From positions 1,488,001-1,552,000 of the forward strand of contig NZ_CP056117.1 of assembly GCF_013375935.1 (NCBI RefSeq): a DNA stretch of 64,000 bases, given 5' to 3'. Shown here one piece after another: positions 8,595 to 33,073 of the stretch. The position numbers and the translations under genes are program-made. Each line of letters opens with the position of its first letter. The first letter of the stretch is position 1. The stretch comes from Enterobacter cloacae (GTDB lineage: Bacteria; Pseudomonadota; Gammaproteobacteria; Enterobacterales; Enterobacteriaceae). The notes below the pieces were generated by a model that saw only the letters and a program-made list of their open reading frames with translations, did no database searches and had not been told where the DNA came from.

Positions 8595-10399
8595 TGGACG
8601 GTTCGAATTTACTCCTTGCCGGCGTGCTGTTTTTATTTGCCGCGGTTGTCGCGGTACCGCTTGCCGCACGGCTTGGCATTGGCGCGGTGCTGGGCTACCT
8701 GCTGGCGGGGATTGCCATAGGCCCCTGGGGGCTTGGGTTTATCAGCGATGTGGATGAAATTCTCCACTTCTCCGAGCTGGGCGTGGTATTCCTGATGTTC
8801 ATCATCGGGCTTGAGCTGAACCCCGCTAAGCTGTGGCAGCTGCGGCAATCCATTTTTGGCGTCGGGGCGGCGCAGGTATTGCTCAGCGCCGCCATTCTCG
8901 CGGGCCTGCTGATGCTGACGCAGTTTTCCTGGCAGGCCGCGGCGATTGGCGGGATAGGGCTTGCGATGTCGTCGACGGCGATGGCGCTACAGCTGATGCG
9001 CGATAAGGGAATGAACCGCAACGAGGCGGGGCAGCTGGGCTTTTCGGTGCTGCTGTTTCAGGATTTAGCGGTGATCCCGGCGCTGGCGCTGGTGCCGCTG
9101 CTGGCAGGCTCCGGAGACGATCATTTCGACTGGATGAAAATCTCCATGAAGGTGCTGGCCTTCGCGGGCATGCTGATCGGCGGACGGTTTTTACTGCGTC
9201 CGGTGTTCCGCTTTATTGCCGCATCCGGCGTGCGCGAGGTATTTACCGCCGCAACGCTGCTGCTGGTGCTTGGCTCTGCGCTGTTTATGGATGCGCTGGG
9301 CCTGTCGATGGCGCTCGGTACGTTTATCGCCGGGGTGTTGCTTGCTGAAAGCGAGTACCGGCACGAGCTGGAGACGGCCATCGATCCGTTCAAGGGGCTG
9401 CTGTTAGGGCTGTTCTTTATTTCGGTGGGCATGGCGCTCAACCTTGGCGTGCTCTATACCCATCTTCTGTGGGTAGTGATGAGCGTGGCGGTGCTGGTGG
9501 CGGTGAAAGCGCTGGTGCTGTATGTCCTGGCGAGGATTTATGGCCTGCGCAGTTCGGAAAGAATGCAGTTTGCCAGCGTGTTAAGCCAGGGCGGAGAGTT
9601 TGCGTTTGTGCTCTTTTCTACCGCGTCGTCACAAAAGCTGTTCAAGGATGACCAGATGGCGCTGCTGCTGGTGACGGTGACCCTGTCGATGATGACTACG
9701 CCGCTGCTGATGAAGCTGGTGGACAAACTGCTGTCGCGCCGCCTGAACCCGGCAGACGATGAAGACGAAGCGCCGTGGGTAGAAGACGATAAACCGCAGG
9801 TGATCGTCGTGGGCTTTGGCCGCTTCGGGCAGGTGATCGGGCGACTGCTGATGGCGAACAAAATGCGCATCACGGTGCTGGAGCGCGATATCAGTGCGGT
9901 CAACCTGATGCGCAAATATGGCTATAAGGTGTACTACGGCGACGCGACCCAGCTTGAACTGCTGCGCTCGGCGGGCGCGGAGGCCGCGGAGTCTATCGTC
10001 ATCACCTGTAACGACCCGGAAGACACGATGAAGCTGGTGGAGCTGTGCCAGCAGCATTTCCCGCATCTGCATATTCTGGCGCGGGCCCGCGGACGTGTTG
10101 AAGCTCACGAACTTTTACAGGCAGGTGTGAAACACTTCTCCCGTGAAACCTTCTCCAGCGCGCTGGAGCTGGGTCGTAAGGCGCTTATCTCGCTAGGGAT
10201 GCATCCTCACCAGGCGCAACGCGCCCAGATGCATTTCCGCCGGCTGGATATGCGAATGCTGCGTGAACTGATGCCTGTGCACAGCGATACGGCGCAGATA
10301 TCCCGCGTGCGGGAAGCGCGCCGCGAACTGGAGGAGATCTTCCAGCGCGAGATGCAGCAGGAACGACGCCAGCTCGACGGCTGGGATGAATTTGAATAA
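8594..10399 (+). CDS. kefB: Glutathione-regulated potassium-efflux antiporter KefB
   Basis: A 601-residue inner-membrane K+/H+ antiporter of the CPA2 family that protects against electrophiles by acidifying the cytoplasm. About twelve hydrophobic segments lie in residues 1-380. A cytoplasmic RCK/KTN nucleotide-binding domain begins near residue 400, with [15 protein letters not shown] (GxGxxG) and the distal acid in VLERD. The ATG at 8594 shares one base with the kefG stop, so the subunits are coupled. An upstream frame inside kefG was rejected as a start. Length matches E. coli KefB. Confidence 0.96.
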   Translation: MDGSNLLLAGVLFLFAAVVAVPLAARLGIGAVLGYLLAGIAIGPWGLGFISDVDEILHFSELGVVFLMFIIGLELNPAKLWQLRQSIFGVGAAQVLLSAAILAGLLMLTQFSWQAAAIGGIGLAMSSTAMALQLMRDKGMNRNEAGQLGFSVLLFQDLAVIPALALVPLLAGSGDDHFDWMKISMKVLAFAGMLIGGRFLLRPVFRFIAASGVREVFTAATLLLVLGSALFMDALGLSMALGTFIAGVLLAESEYRHELETAIDPFKGLLLGLFFISVGMALNLGVLYTHLLWVVMSVAVLVAVKALVLYVLARIYGLRSSERMQFASVLSQGGEFAFVLFSTASSQKLFKDDQMALLLVTVTLSMMTTPLLMKLVDKLLSRRLNPADDEDEAPWVEDDKPQVIVVGFGRFGQVIGRLLMANKMRITVLERDISAVNLMRKYGYKVYYGDATQLELLRSAGAEAAESIVITCNDPEDTMKLVELCQQHFPHLHILARARGRVEAHELLQAGVKHFSRETFSSALELGRKALISLGMHPHQAQRAQMHFRRLDMRMLRELMPVHSDTAQISRVREARRELEEIFQREMQQERRQLDGWDEFE

Positions 10400-10412
10400 A
10401 GGGTAACGAAAG

Positions 10413-10613
10413 ATGGCTGTACGTAAACGCTTTATCGCGGGCGCAAAATGTCCGTCCTGCCAGGCACAGGATACGCTGGCCATGTGGCGCGAAAATAATA
10501 TCGATATAGTTGAATGCGTTAAGTGCGGACACCAGATGCGTGAGGCCGACAAAGAAGCCCGCGATCACGTTCGCAAAGAAGAGCAAGTGATCGGCATTTT
10601 TCATCCAGACTAG
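10413..10613 (+). CDS. yheV: Zinc-ribbon protein YheV
   Basis: A 66-residue protein of unknown function, conserved after kefB in enterobacteria. Two CxxC knuckles, CPSC (residues 13-16) and CVKC (36-39), predict one bound zinc. The C-terminus is charged and ends in GIFHPD. It follows kefB by 13 bases and is probably in the same transcript. Confidence 0.9.
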   Translation: MAVRKRFIAGAKCPSCQAQDTLAMWRENNIDIVECVKCGHQMREADKEARDHVRKEEQVIGIFHPD

Positions 10614-10707
10614 CGATATGCTCTGAGTTTTTTTAAGCTTAAGGGTACACGGGTGCAGATTTCCGCTACAATCTGCGCCAGCAATTTTCCCACGCTCAGG
10701 AGATATC

Positions 10708-11292
10708 ATGAAAGTAGCAAAAGACCTGGTGGTCAGCCTGGCCTATCAGGTACGTACAGAAGACGGTGTGTTGGTTGATGAGTCTCCGGTGAGTGCGCCG
10801 CTGGACTACCTGCATGGTCACGGTTCCCTGATTTCCGGCCTGGAAACTGCGCTGGAAGGTCATGAAGTTGGCGACAAATTTGACGTAGCTGTGGGCGCGA
10901 ACGACGCTTACGGCCAGTATGATGACAACCTGGTTCAGCGCGTTCCTAAAGACGTGTTTATGGGCGTTGACGAGCTGCAGGTTGGCATGCGCTTCCTGGC
11001 TGAAACCGACCAGGGGCCGGTTCCGGTTGAAATCACTGAAGTTGAAGACGACCACGTTGTGGTTGACGGCAACCACATGCTGGCTGGCCAGAACCTGAAG
11101 TTCAACGTGGAAGTTGTTGCCATCCGCGAAGCAACCGAAGAAGAGCTGGCTCATGGCCACGTTCACGGTGCGCACGGTCACGACCACGATCACGAACACG
11201 GCCACGATGGCTGCTGCGGTGGTCACGGCCACGACCATGGTCACGACCACGGTAAAGGTGGTTGCGGCAACGGCGGCTGCGGTTGCCACTAA
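10708..11292 (+). CDS. slyD: FKBP-type peptidyl-prolyl isomerase and metallochaperone SlyD
   Basis: A 194-residue cytoplasmic prolyl isomerase. The FKBP domain is at residues 1-69 and 120-146, with the inserted chaperone flap between. A metal-binding tail after residue 148 consists of His-Gly-His-Asp repeats with about fifteen His and five Cys, ending in CGCH. In E. coli the protein delivers nickel to hydrogenase maturation and is the host factor for phiX174 lysis. A ribosome site (aggagata) precedes the ATG, and a strong terminator at 11311-11338 ends the gene. Confidence 0.97.
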   Translation: MKVAKDLVVSLAYQVRTEDGVLVDESPVSAPLDYLHGHGSLISGLETALEGHEVGDKFDVAVGANDAYGQYDDNLVQRVPKDVFMGVDELQVGMRFLAETDQGPVPVEITEVEDDHVVVDGNHMLAGQNLKFNVEVVAIREATEEELAHGHVHGAHGHDHDHEHGHDGCCGGHGHDHGHDHGKGGCGNGGCGCH

Positions 11293-11310
11293 TTCCGTAA
11301 GACGGAAAAT

Positions 11311-11338
11311 AAAAAAGCGGGATAATCCCGCTTTTTTT
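11311..11338. terminator. Bidirectional terminator between slyD and slyX
   Basis: The stem AAGCGGGA / TCCCGCTT has a three-base loop and is flanked by an A-run on the left and a T-run on the right. It can therefore stop transcription from both sides of this convergent pair. Confidence 0.93.
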
Positions 11339-11343
11339 ACGCC

Positions 11344-11562
11344 TCAATAGTGAGGTGGTGGCGTCTCTTCAGACTGAGAGGCAATGTTCGACGGCTGCGT
11401 CGCCTTCAGCTTTTCCGTCAGCAGGCGCATATGATCCCGCAGTTTTGCCATTTCAAGCTCATGTGCCGTCACGGTCTGGTTTAGCTCTTCGATGGTGATG
11501 TCCTGAAAAGCCAGGCGGCTTTCCAGCTCAGCCAGTCTCGCTTCCATCATTGTATCCTTCAT
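11344..11562 (-). CDS. slyX: Small coiled-coil protein SlyX
   Basis: A 72-residue protein of unknown function, conserved opposite slyD. Residues 5-50 form a heptad-rich coiled coil (LAELESRL and similar), and the tail ends in ETPPPHY as in E. coli. I chose the Met at 11562, which gives the E. coli length, over a Met one codon upstream. Confidence 0.9.
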   Translation of the reverse strand: MKDTMMEARLAELESRLAFQDITIEELNQTVTAHELEMAKLRDHMRLLTEKLKATQPSNIASQSEETPPPHY

Positions 11563-11658
11563 CATTCACCTCGTTCATCTCTCATGGGCCATCAGGGGCC
11601 TGCGGCGGCGAAGTTTAGCTGACTTTTCCCTTAAGTACAGTATCCATCTCCCTGACAA

Positions 11659-11686
11659 GAAACTTATTTAAACAAAAATAGTCTGA
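11659..11686 (+). promoter_or_regulatory. Candidate sigma-E promoter of fkpA
   Basis: GAAACTT (11659-11665) is followed after 16 bases by TCTGA (11682-11686), close to the sigma-E consensus GGAACTT-N16-TCnAA. fkpA is a known member of the envelope stress regulon in E. coli. The site lies about 115 bases before the fkpA start. Confidence 0.65.
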
Positions 11687-11800
11687 AAAGAAGAGACATT
11701 CGGGGGAGTCTGTCTGTAGATTTCTTCCACAACGTTTTATAGTACGTCACTCATTTACGTTTAACACTGGGGTGAGAGACCTCAGGTCCTGGAGATATGG

Positions 11801-12619
11801 ATGAAATCACTGTTTAAAGTTACGCTGCTGGCGACCACCATGGCTGTAGCGCTCAACGCGCCGCTGTCTTTCGCTGCTGATACTGCTGCGAAGCCTGCTG
11901 CGACTACAGACAGCAAAGCGGCATTCAAAAATGACGACCAGAAATCCGCCTACGCACTGGGCGCGTCTCTGGGTCGCTACATGGAAAACTCTCTGAAAGA
12001 ACAAGAGAAGCTGGGCATCAAACTGGACAAAAACCAGCTGATCGCAGGTGTTCAGGATGCGTTCGCAGACAAGAGCAAACTGTCTGACCAGGAAATCGAG
12101 CAGACTCTGCAGGCGTTTGAAGCGCGCGTGAAAGGCGCCGCTCAGACCAAGATGGAAGCTGACGCTAAAGAAAATGAAGCGAAAGGCAAAGCCTACCGCG
12201 ATACGTTTGCTAAAGAGAAAGGCGTTAAAACCTCCTCTACTGGCCTGATCTATAAAGTTGAGAAAGAAGGTACCGGTAGCGCGCCTAAAGACAGCGACAC
12301 CGTTGTCGTTAACTACAAAGGTACGCTGATCGACGGTAAGGAGTTCGACAACTCCTACACGCGCGGTGAGCCTCTCTCCTTCCGTCTGGACGGTGTGATC
12401 CCGGGCTGGACTGAAGGCCTGAAGAACATCAAGAAAGGCGGTAAAATCAAGCTGGTTATCCCACCGGATCTGGCTTACGGCAAAACGGGCGTTCCGGGGA
12501 TCCCGGCTAACTCCACGCTGGTATTTGATGTAGAACTGCTGGACATCAAACCGGCACCGAAAGCGGATGCGAAAACAGACGCACCGGCTGACGACAAAGC
12601 CGCAGCAGCGAAGAAGTAA
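11801..12619 (+). CDS. fkpA: Periplasmic FKBP-type peptidyl-prolyl isomerase FkpA
   Basis: A 272-residue periplasmic folding factor with both prolyl isomerase and chaperone activity. It has a signal peptide at residues 1-25 (cleavage after SFA), an N-terminal helical dimerisation domain to about residue 130, and an FKBP domain from about 145 to 250 (VVNYKGTLIDGKEFDNSY and PGWTEGLK are typical active-site strands). The Ala/Lys-rich tail is common in this gene. It stands alone between a likely sigma-E promoter and a strong terminator. Confidence 0.97.
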   Translation: MKSLFKVTLLATTMAVALNAPLSFAADTAAKPAATTDSKAAFKNDDQKSAYALGASLGRYMENSLKEQEKLGIKLDKNQLIAGVQDAFADKSKLSDQEIEQTLQAFEARVKGAAQTKMEADAKENEAKGKAYRDTFAKEKGVKTSSTGLIYKVEKEGTGSAPKDSDTVVVNYKGTLIDGKEFDNSYTRGEPLSFRLDGVIPGWTEGLKNIKKGGKIKLVIPPDLAYGKTGVPGIPANSTLVFDVELLDIKPAPKADAKTDAPADDKAAAAKK

Positions 12620-12624
12620 TGCTG

Positions 12625-12660
12625 AAAAAAAACGCCGCCTTTCAGGCGGCGGTTTTTTTT
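12625..12660 (+). terminator. Intrinsic terminator of fkpA
   Basis: The perfect stem CGCCGCCT (12633-12640) / AGGCGGCG (12644-12651) has a three-base loop, with eight T after it and an A-run before it. Confidence 0.95.
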
Positions 12661-12786
12661 ATTGTGGGGCAGATATAATTAACACTGGAAAGCGTTATAC
12701 GCGCTGTATTAATTTAGTTGTCCGTGTAGATAATGAGCCTGCCCTGAAAACCTAACGACAGGCTCCTGAAAAGGAGTGTTTTTTTC

Positions 12787-13509
12787 ATGTCCAGGTCGCT
12801 TTTAACCAACGAAACCAGTGAACTTGATTTGCTGGATCAACGTCCATTTGACCAGACCGACTTCGATATTCTGAAATCCTACGAAGCGGTAGTGGACGGG
12901 TTAGCGATGCTCATTGGTTCCCACTGCGAAATCGTATTGCATTCCCTGCAAGATCTTAAGTGTTCCGCTATCCGCATTGCGAATGGTGAGCACACTGGCC
13001 GTAAAATTGGTTCGCCAATCACCGACCTTGCATTGCGTATGTTGCATGACATGACCGGCGCGGACAGCAGCGTCTCAAAATGCTATTTCACCCGCGCCAA
13101 AAGCGGCGTGCTGATGAAGTCTGAAACTATCGCAATCCGTAACCGCGATCAGCGGGTTATCGGCCTGCTGTGCATCAACATGAACCTTGATGTGCCATTC
13201 TCCCAAATCATGAGTACCTTCGTTCCGCCAGAAACGCCGGACGTAGGCTCGTCGGTGAACTTTGCTTCTTCTGTTGAAGACCTTGTGACCCAGACGCTGG
13301 AGTTCACCATCGAAGAGGTGAATGCCGATCGCAACGTATCCAACAACGCCAAGAATCGTCAGATCGTGCTGAACCTCTATGAGAAAGGGATTTTTGATAT
13401 CAAAGATGCCATCAACCAGGTGGCCGATCGTCTTAACATCTCTAAGCACACGGTTTACCTCTATATTCGCCAGTTCAAAAGCGGCGACCTCCTGGGGCAA
13501 GAGAAGTAA
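12787..13509 (+). CDS. yheO: PAS/helix-turn-helix regulator YheO
   Basis: A 240-residue predicted DNA-binding regulator. The N-terminal two thirds form the YheO-type PAS-like domain (residues 25-140). The C-terminal helix-turn-helix lies around residues 195-230 ([20 protein letters not shown]). In E. coli it heads the tusDCB genes, as here, where its stop overlaps the tusD start (TAATG). Its ligand and targets are not known to me. A ribosome site (aaaggag) precedes the ATG. Confidence 0.93.
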   Translation: MSRSLLTNETSELDLLDQRPFDQTDFDILKSYEAVVDGLAMLIGSHCEIVLHSLQDLKCSAIRIANGEHTGRKIGSPITDLALRMLHDMTGADSSVSKCYFTRAKSGVLMKSETIAIRNRDQRVIGLLCINMNLDVPFSQIMSTFVPPETPDVGSSVNFASSVEDLVTQTLEFTIEEVNADRNVSNNAKNRQIVLNLYEKGIFDIKDAINQVADRLNISKHTVYLYIRQFKSGDLLGQEK

Positions 13510-13895
13510 TGCGTTTTGCGTTAATGGTGACGGGCCCGGCGTACGGCACCCAGCAGGCCAGCAGCGCGCTCCAGTTTGCCCATGCCCTGCTTGAGGCCGG
13601 TCATGAACTGGCAAGCGTCTTTTTCTATCGTGAAGGGGTCTATAACGCGAACCAGTTTACGTCTCCGGCGAGCGATGAGTTTGACCTTGTGCGCGCCTGG
13701 CAAAAATTAAACGAGACGCAGGGCGTTGAGCTGCACATCTGCGTGGCGGCGGCACTGCGGCGCGGTGTAGCGGATGCGGCCGAAGCCGAACGCCTCGGTC
13801 TGTCGGGGGCTAACCTGCAGCCGGGCTTTTCGCTCAGCGGCTTAGGCGCCTTAGCACAGGCTGCGCTGACCTGCGACAGGGTGGTACAATTCTGA
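13509..13895 (+). CDS. tusD: Sulfurtransferase subunit TusD
   Basis: A 128-residue subunit of the TusBCD complex, which relays sulfur from TusA to TusE for 2-thiolation of U34 in tRNAs for Lys, Glu and Gln. The catalytic cysteine is Cys78 in LHICVAA. DsrE-fold sequence is visible from [16 protein letters not shown]. It overlaps yheO by 1 base and tusC by 1 base, giving a tightly coupled operon. Confidence 0.96.
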   Translation: MRFALMVTGPAYGTQQASSALQFAHALLEAGHELASVFFYREGVYNANQFTSPASDEFDLVRAWQKLNETQGVELHICVAAALRRGVADAAEAERLGLSGANLQPGFSLSGLGALAQAALTCDRVVQF

Positions 13896-14254
13896 TGAAG
13901 CGCGTAGCGTTTGTTTTTACTTCTGCGCCGCATGGCAGCGCGTCAGGTCGGGAAGGGCTGGATGCATTGCTCGCGATGTCGGCATTGACGGAAGACATCG
14001 GCGTGTTCTTTTTGGGCGATGGCGTATTCCAGCTTCTGGCGGGTCAACAACCGCAGGCTATTCTTGCGCGCGATTACATCGCGACGTTTAAAGTGCTGCC
14101 GCTCTATGACATTGAAATCTTCTACGTGTGTGCCGACTCGCTGGCGGCGCGGGGGTTAAACGAGAAAACGGCATTCGTGCTGGACGTGACGATCCTTGCA
14201 TCCGGCACCCTGCGCGAACATCTCTCTCACTACGATACCGTTCTGACTTTCTGA
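13895..14254 (+). CDS. tusC: Sulfurtransferase subunit TusC
   Basis: A 119-residue DsrF-like subunit of the TusBCD sulfur-relay heterohexamer for mnm5s2U synthesis. It starts with [20 protein letters not shown], the conserved N-terminal strand and loop. It lies between and nearly touches tusD (1-base overlap) and tusB (7 bases). Length matches E. coli. Confidence 0.95.
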   Translation: MKRVAFVFTSAPHGSASGREGLDALLAMSALTEDIGVFFLGDGVFQLLAGQQPQAILARDYIATFKVLPLYDIEIFYVCADSLAARGLNEKTAFVLDVTILASGTLREHLSHYDTVLTF

Positions 14255-14261
14255 GGCTGTC

Positions 14262-14549
14262 ATGCTCCATACCCTGAGCCGTTCACCGTGGCAATGCGAT
14301 ATCGACACCTTACTGAGCATGCTGCGCGAAGGCGACGATCTGCTGCTGATTCAGGACGGCGTGCTGGCGGCGCTTGAGGGCAGCCGTTTTGTTGAAATCC
14401 TCAGCAATGCCGCCATAATAGTCTCTGCGCTGAAGGACGATCTGGAGGCGCGGGGTCTTTCTGGTCAAATTTCAGCCAAAATTGACGTGGTTGGCTATAC
14501 TGATTTCGTCAATCTTACTGTGACGCACGCCAGTCAAATGAACTGGTGA
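14262..14549 (+). CDS. tusB: Sulfurtransferase subunit TusB
   Basis: A 95-residue DsrH-like third subunit of the TusBCD complex. [10 protein letters not shown] at the N-terminus and [12 protein letters not shown] near residue 28 are characteristic. It is the last gene of the yheO-tusDCB group; the str operon promoter begins 22 bases after its stop, so some readthrough into rpsL is possible. Confidence 0.95.
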   Translation: MLHTLSRSPWQCDIDTLLSMLREGDDLLLIQDGVLAALEGSRFVEILSNAAIIVSALKDDLEARGLSGQISAKIDVVGYTDFVNLTVTHASQMNW

Positions 14550-14570
14550 TTTGAGATTGCTGTATATTTC

Positions 14571-15048
<478 letters not shown>

Positions 15049-15129
15049 TGGTTCTCCGTTAAGTAAGGCCAAACTGATTTATCTTAATGTCAAACTAAAC
15101 TCGTAGAGTTTTGGACAATCCTGAATTAA

Positions 15130-15615
<486 letters not shown>

Positions 15616-15699
15616 TCCCTTCGGAGTCGTAGTCACCAGGCGGGCGCTTCAGAGAAGCCGCCCGCTCTGGGTAACTTAACTGAACGCCTAAAGATATAA

Positions 15700-19080
<3,381 letters not shown>

Positions 19081-19096
19081 TTAATTATCCCTGAAA

Positions 19097-19126
19097 TAAA
19101 AAGGACGCTTCGGCGTCCTTTTTTTT
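19097..19126 (+). terminator. Intrinsic terminator of the str operon
   Basis: Stem AAGGACGC (19101-19108) / GCGTCCTT (19113-19120) with a UUCG loop, followed by a T-run. Confidence 0.95.
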
Positions 19127-19198
19127 GTGCCCTTTTTCTTGTCACAGCATGTCGCATTTTTTGTCTCCTCCCGCGCCGCATACAGGCGTATGTGCTAT

Positions 19199-19220
19199 TG
19201 TAATCATAAGCATTCTCACT
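19199..19220 (+). promoter_or_regulatory. Candidate Fur box upstream of bfd
   Basis: TGTAATCATAAGCATTCTCA partly matches the overlapping Fur hexamer pattern (GATAAT/ATTATC type) and lies about 35 bases before bfd. bfd is iron-repressed through Fur in relatives. The match is imperfect and was judged by eye. Confidence 0.5.
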
Positions 19221-19253
19221 TACACTTTGCGCATATTTTGAACGGGAGTCTTT

Positions 19254-19448
19254 ATGTACGTTTGTTTATGTAATGGTGTAAGCGACAAAAAAATTCGTCA
19301 GGCCGTTCGCCAGTTTCAGTCACAGTCTTTTCAGCAGCTTCGCAAGTTCGTTCCGGTGGGAAATCAATGCGGTAAATGCGTGCGCGCGGCGCGTGAGATT
19401 ATGCAGGACGAATTGATGCAGATCCCGGAATTCAAAGAGATCGCGTAA
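19254..19448 (+). CDS. bfd: Bacterioferritin-associated ferredoxin
   Basis: A 64-residue [2Fe-2S] protein that reduces bacterioferritin and so releases stored iron. Four cluster cysteines are visible: Cys4 and Cys6 in YVCLCNG, and two in GNQCGKCVRAA (residues 38 and 41). It lies 72 bases before bfr. Length and sequence are close to E. coli Bfd. Confidence 0.97.
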   Translation: MYVCLCNGVSDKKIRQAVRQFQSQSFQQLRKFVPVGNQCGKCVRAAREIMQDELMQIPEFKEIA

Positions 19449-19520
19449 GCTACCATCTTTTTTTTGACATCCCTGTAGCCCGTTCTACGCTTCAATGAGT
19501 GGAAGCGGAGGGACTATATA

Positions 19521-19997
19521 ATGAAAGGTGATGTTAAAATCATAAGTTATCTCAATAAATTATTGGGAAATGAGCTTGTCGCAATCAACCAGTATTTTCT
19601 CCATGCAAGAATGTTCAAAAACTGGGGACTGACTCGCCTCAACGATGTTGAATACCATGAGTCCATTGATGAGATGAAACACGCCGATAAATACATCGAG
19701 CGTATTCTCTTCCTTGAAGGCATTCCTAACCTGCAGGATCTCGGAAAGCTTGGCATCGGAGAAGATGTCGAAGAGATGCTGCGTTCTGATCTCCGGCTTG
19801 AACTGGAAGGCGCGAAAGATCTGCGTGAAGCTATCGCCTATGCGGACAGCGTTCATGACTATGTCAGCCGCGACATGATGATCCAGATCCCGGCCGATGA
19901 AGAAGGTCACATCGACTGGCTTGAAACAGAACTGGATCTCATCAGCAAAATTGGCCTACAGAACTATCTTCAGTCTCAGATCAAAGTGGAAAATTAA
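19521..19997 (+). CDS. bfr: Bacterioferritin
   Basis: A 158-residue subunit of the 24-mer iron store. Ferroxidase ligands Glu18, Glu51 and His54 are present, with Met52 (haem ligand) in DEMKHAD. Glu94 and the later Glu/His pair in DEEGHIDW are also visible. A ribosome site (gagggac) precedes the start. Its last 17 bases overlap the end of the convergent prepilin-peptidase gene. Confidence 0.98.
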   Translation: MKGDVKIISYLNKLLGNELVAINQYFLHARMFKNWGLTRLNDVEYHESIDEMKHADKYIERILFLEGIPNLQDLGKLGIGEDVEEMLRSDLRLELEGAKDLREAIAYADSVHDYVSRDMMIQIPADEEGHIDWLETELDLISKIGLQNYLQSQIKVEN

Positions 19998-20454
19998 TCA
20001 GGTTTTCCCAACCGACGCATAAACCCGCTGCCGCCAGAAATGGCCCAAAAGGCAGCGGGTTTTTTAATGTTTGCTTATCAGGGGTAAGCAACGAGAGACA
20101 CAGGAAGGAAAGTAGCGCTAACAGCGCCGCTACCAATGCCAGCATCGGCAGTACGCACCAGCCATGCCACGCGCCGAGCGCCGCCAGATATTTAATATCG
20201 CCGTAGCCCATCCCTTCACGCCGGCAGAGTAGCCGATAGCCCCAATAGACAGCGGCAAACCCGGCATATCCCGCCATCGCACCCACCACTGCACTCGGCA
20301 GAAAATCTGGGTGGAGACAGAGCTGATAGAGCAGGCCCACCCAAAGCAGCGGGCAGAGAAATTTATCAGGAAGAAGCCCGGTGCGAATGTCTGCACGTAT
20401 AAGGACAGCCGTCAGTGAAAAATAGGTCAGCAGAAAGGGGAGGGTCATAACCAT
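19981..20454 (-). CDS. hopD: Short A24-family prepilin peptidase (HopD/GspO C-terminal type)
   Basis: An aspartic membrane protease that carries only the peptidase half of type 4 prepilin peptidases. Both catalytic aspartates are present, in [11 protein letters not shown] and in [14 protein letters not shown], within about six hydrophobic segments. The N-terminal cysteine-containing methyltransferase domain of full GspO is missing. I prefer the ATG at 20454, which has GAGG eight bases upstream and gives 157 residues like Salmonella HopD; upstream in-frame starts reach 20511. No type II secretion genes lie around it, so its substrate is unknown. Confidence 0.8.
   Translation of the reverse strand: MVMTLPFLLTYFSLTAVLIRADIRTGLLPDKFLCPLLWVGLLYQLCLHPDFLPSAVVGAMAGYAGFAAVYWGYRLLCRREGMGYGDIKYLAALGAWHGWCVLPMLALVAALLALLSFLCLSLLTPDKQTLKNPLPFGPFLAAAGLCVGWENLINFPL
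20021..20064 (+). terminator. Terminator-like hairpin downstream of bfr, inside hopD
   Basis: AACCCGCTGCC (20022-20032) pairs with GGCAGCGGGTT (20051-20061), and a run of T follows on the + strand. It fits an intrinsic terminator for bfr, yet it lies wholly within the coding end of the convergent hopD gene. Confidence 0.75.
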
Positions 20455-20631
20455 GGAAAAGGCCTCAAAAGGGTTTGCACGCATACTCGCCATAATCTGC
20501 ATGTCCGACAATTTACAAAAACCGCAATTGCGTAGCGGCGTCCGATAAAGCCTTGAGAAGGGATCGATTACATAAAAAAGTGCGTGACCTTACGCATCGT
20601 GCGTCTTTAGCGCTTAATTTCTAAACGGCAC

Positions 20632-20659
20632 TTGCGTCTTGTCCAGATTTACGTATAAT
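20632..20659 (+). promoter_or_regulatory. S10 operon promoter
   Basis: TTGCGT (20632-20637), 16 bases, then TATAAT (20654-20659), followed by a G+C-rich discriminator (GCGCGGGC). The region 20512-20631, between hopD and this promoter, holds nothing else I recognise. Confidence 0.8.
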
Positions 20660-20665
20660 GCGCGG

Positions 20666-21146
<481 letters not shown>

Positions 21147-21166
21147 TCAGGTCATCGAGCGATTGA

Positions 21167-23562
<2,396 letters not shown>

Positions 23563-23575
23563 TTTTAGAGGATAA

Positions 23576-23857
<282 letters not shown>

Positions 23858-23862
23858 GGTAG

Positions 23863-25791
<1,929 letters not shown>

Positions 25792-25816
25792 TAGAGTACG
25801 CATTCTCAATACGAAT

Positions 25817-25847
25817 AAACGGCTCAGCGATGAGCCGTTTATTTTTT
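25817..25847 (+). terminator. Intrinsic terminator of the S10 operon
   Basis: Perfect stem AAACGGCTCA (25817-25826) / TGAGCCGTTT (25831-25840) with a four-base loop, then ATTTTTT. Confidence 0.95.
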
Positions 25848-25868
25848 CTACCCATATTGCAGAAGCGG

Positions 25869-25877
25869 TGTTATAAT
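25869..25877 (+). promoter_or_regulatory. spc operon promoter, extended -10
   Basis: TGTTATAAT gives TG one base before a perfect TATAAT (25872-25877), an extended -10, followed by G+C-rich GCCGCGCCC. No good -35 hexamer is seen at 16-18 bases. It lies about 80 bases before rplN, where the spc promoter is in E. coli. Confidence 0.75.
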
Positions 25878-25945
25878 GCCGCGCCCTCGATATGGGGCTT
25901 TTTAACGGCTCTGATTTTAGAGTCTCAGGTAGTAGTTGACATTAG

Positions 25946-27208
<1,263 letters not shown>

Positions 27209-27222
27209 GGTAGGGTTACTGA

Positions 27223-27528
<306 letters not shown>

Positions 27529-27552
27529 TTACCAATTGAATCACGGGAGTAA

Positions 27553-28860
<1,308 letters not shown>

Positions 28861-28865
28861 GGTAG

Positions 28866-29999
<1,134 letters not shown>

Positions 30000-30006
30000 G
30001 TAGCAG

Positions 30007-31486
<1,480 letters not shown>

Positions 31487-31521
31487 TTATTTCGCATATT
31501 TTTCTTGCAAAGTTGGGTTGA

Positions 31522-31545
31522 GCTGGCTAGATTAGCCAGCCAATC
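31522..31545 (+). terminator. Weak terminator-like hairpin after rpmJ
   Basis: GCTGGCT (31522-31528) pairs with AGCCAGC (31534-31540) around a five-base loop, with a short T-run shortly after (CAATCTTTT). It marks the spc-alpha boundary; the T-run is weak, so partial termination is likely. Confidence 0.6.
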
Positions 31546-31552
31546 TTTTGTA

Positions 31553-31989
<437 letters not shown>

Positions 31990-32002
31990 TCGGGGTGATT
32001 GA

Positions 32003-32395
<393 letters not shown>

Positions 32396-32424
32396 CGCTC
32401 GTTTTTTAGGTTAGTTGGAGATAG

Positions 32425-33048
<624 letters not shown>

Positions 33049-33073
33049 AGCTTAGTACCAAAGAGAGGACACA

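Noticed and set aside
20455-20511. Longer N-terminus of the prepilin peptidase beginning with TTG at 20511
   Set aside because: It lacks a ribosome site and hydrophobic or cysteine motifs. The ATG at 20454 has GAGG upstream. Kept as an alternative, not excluded.
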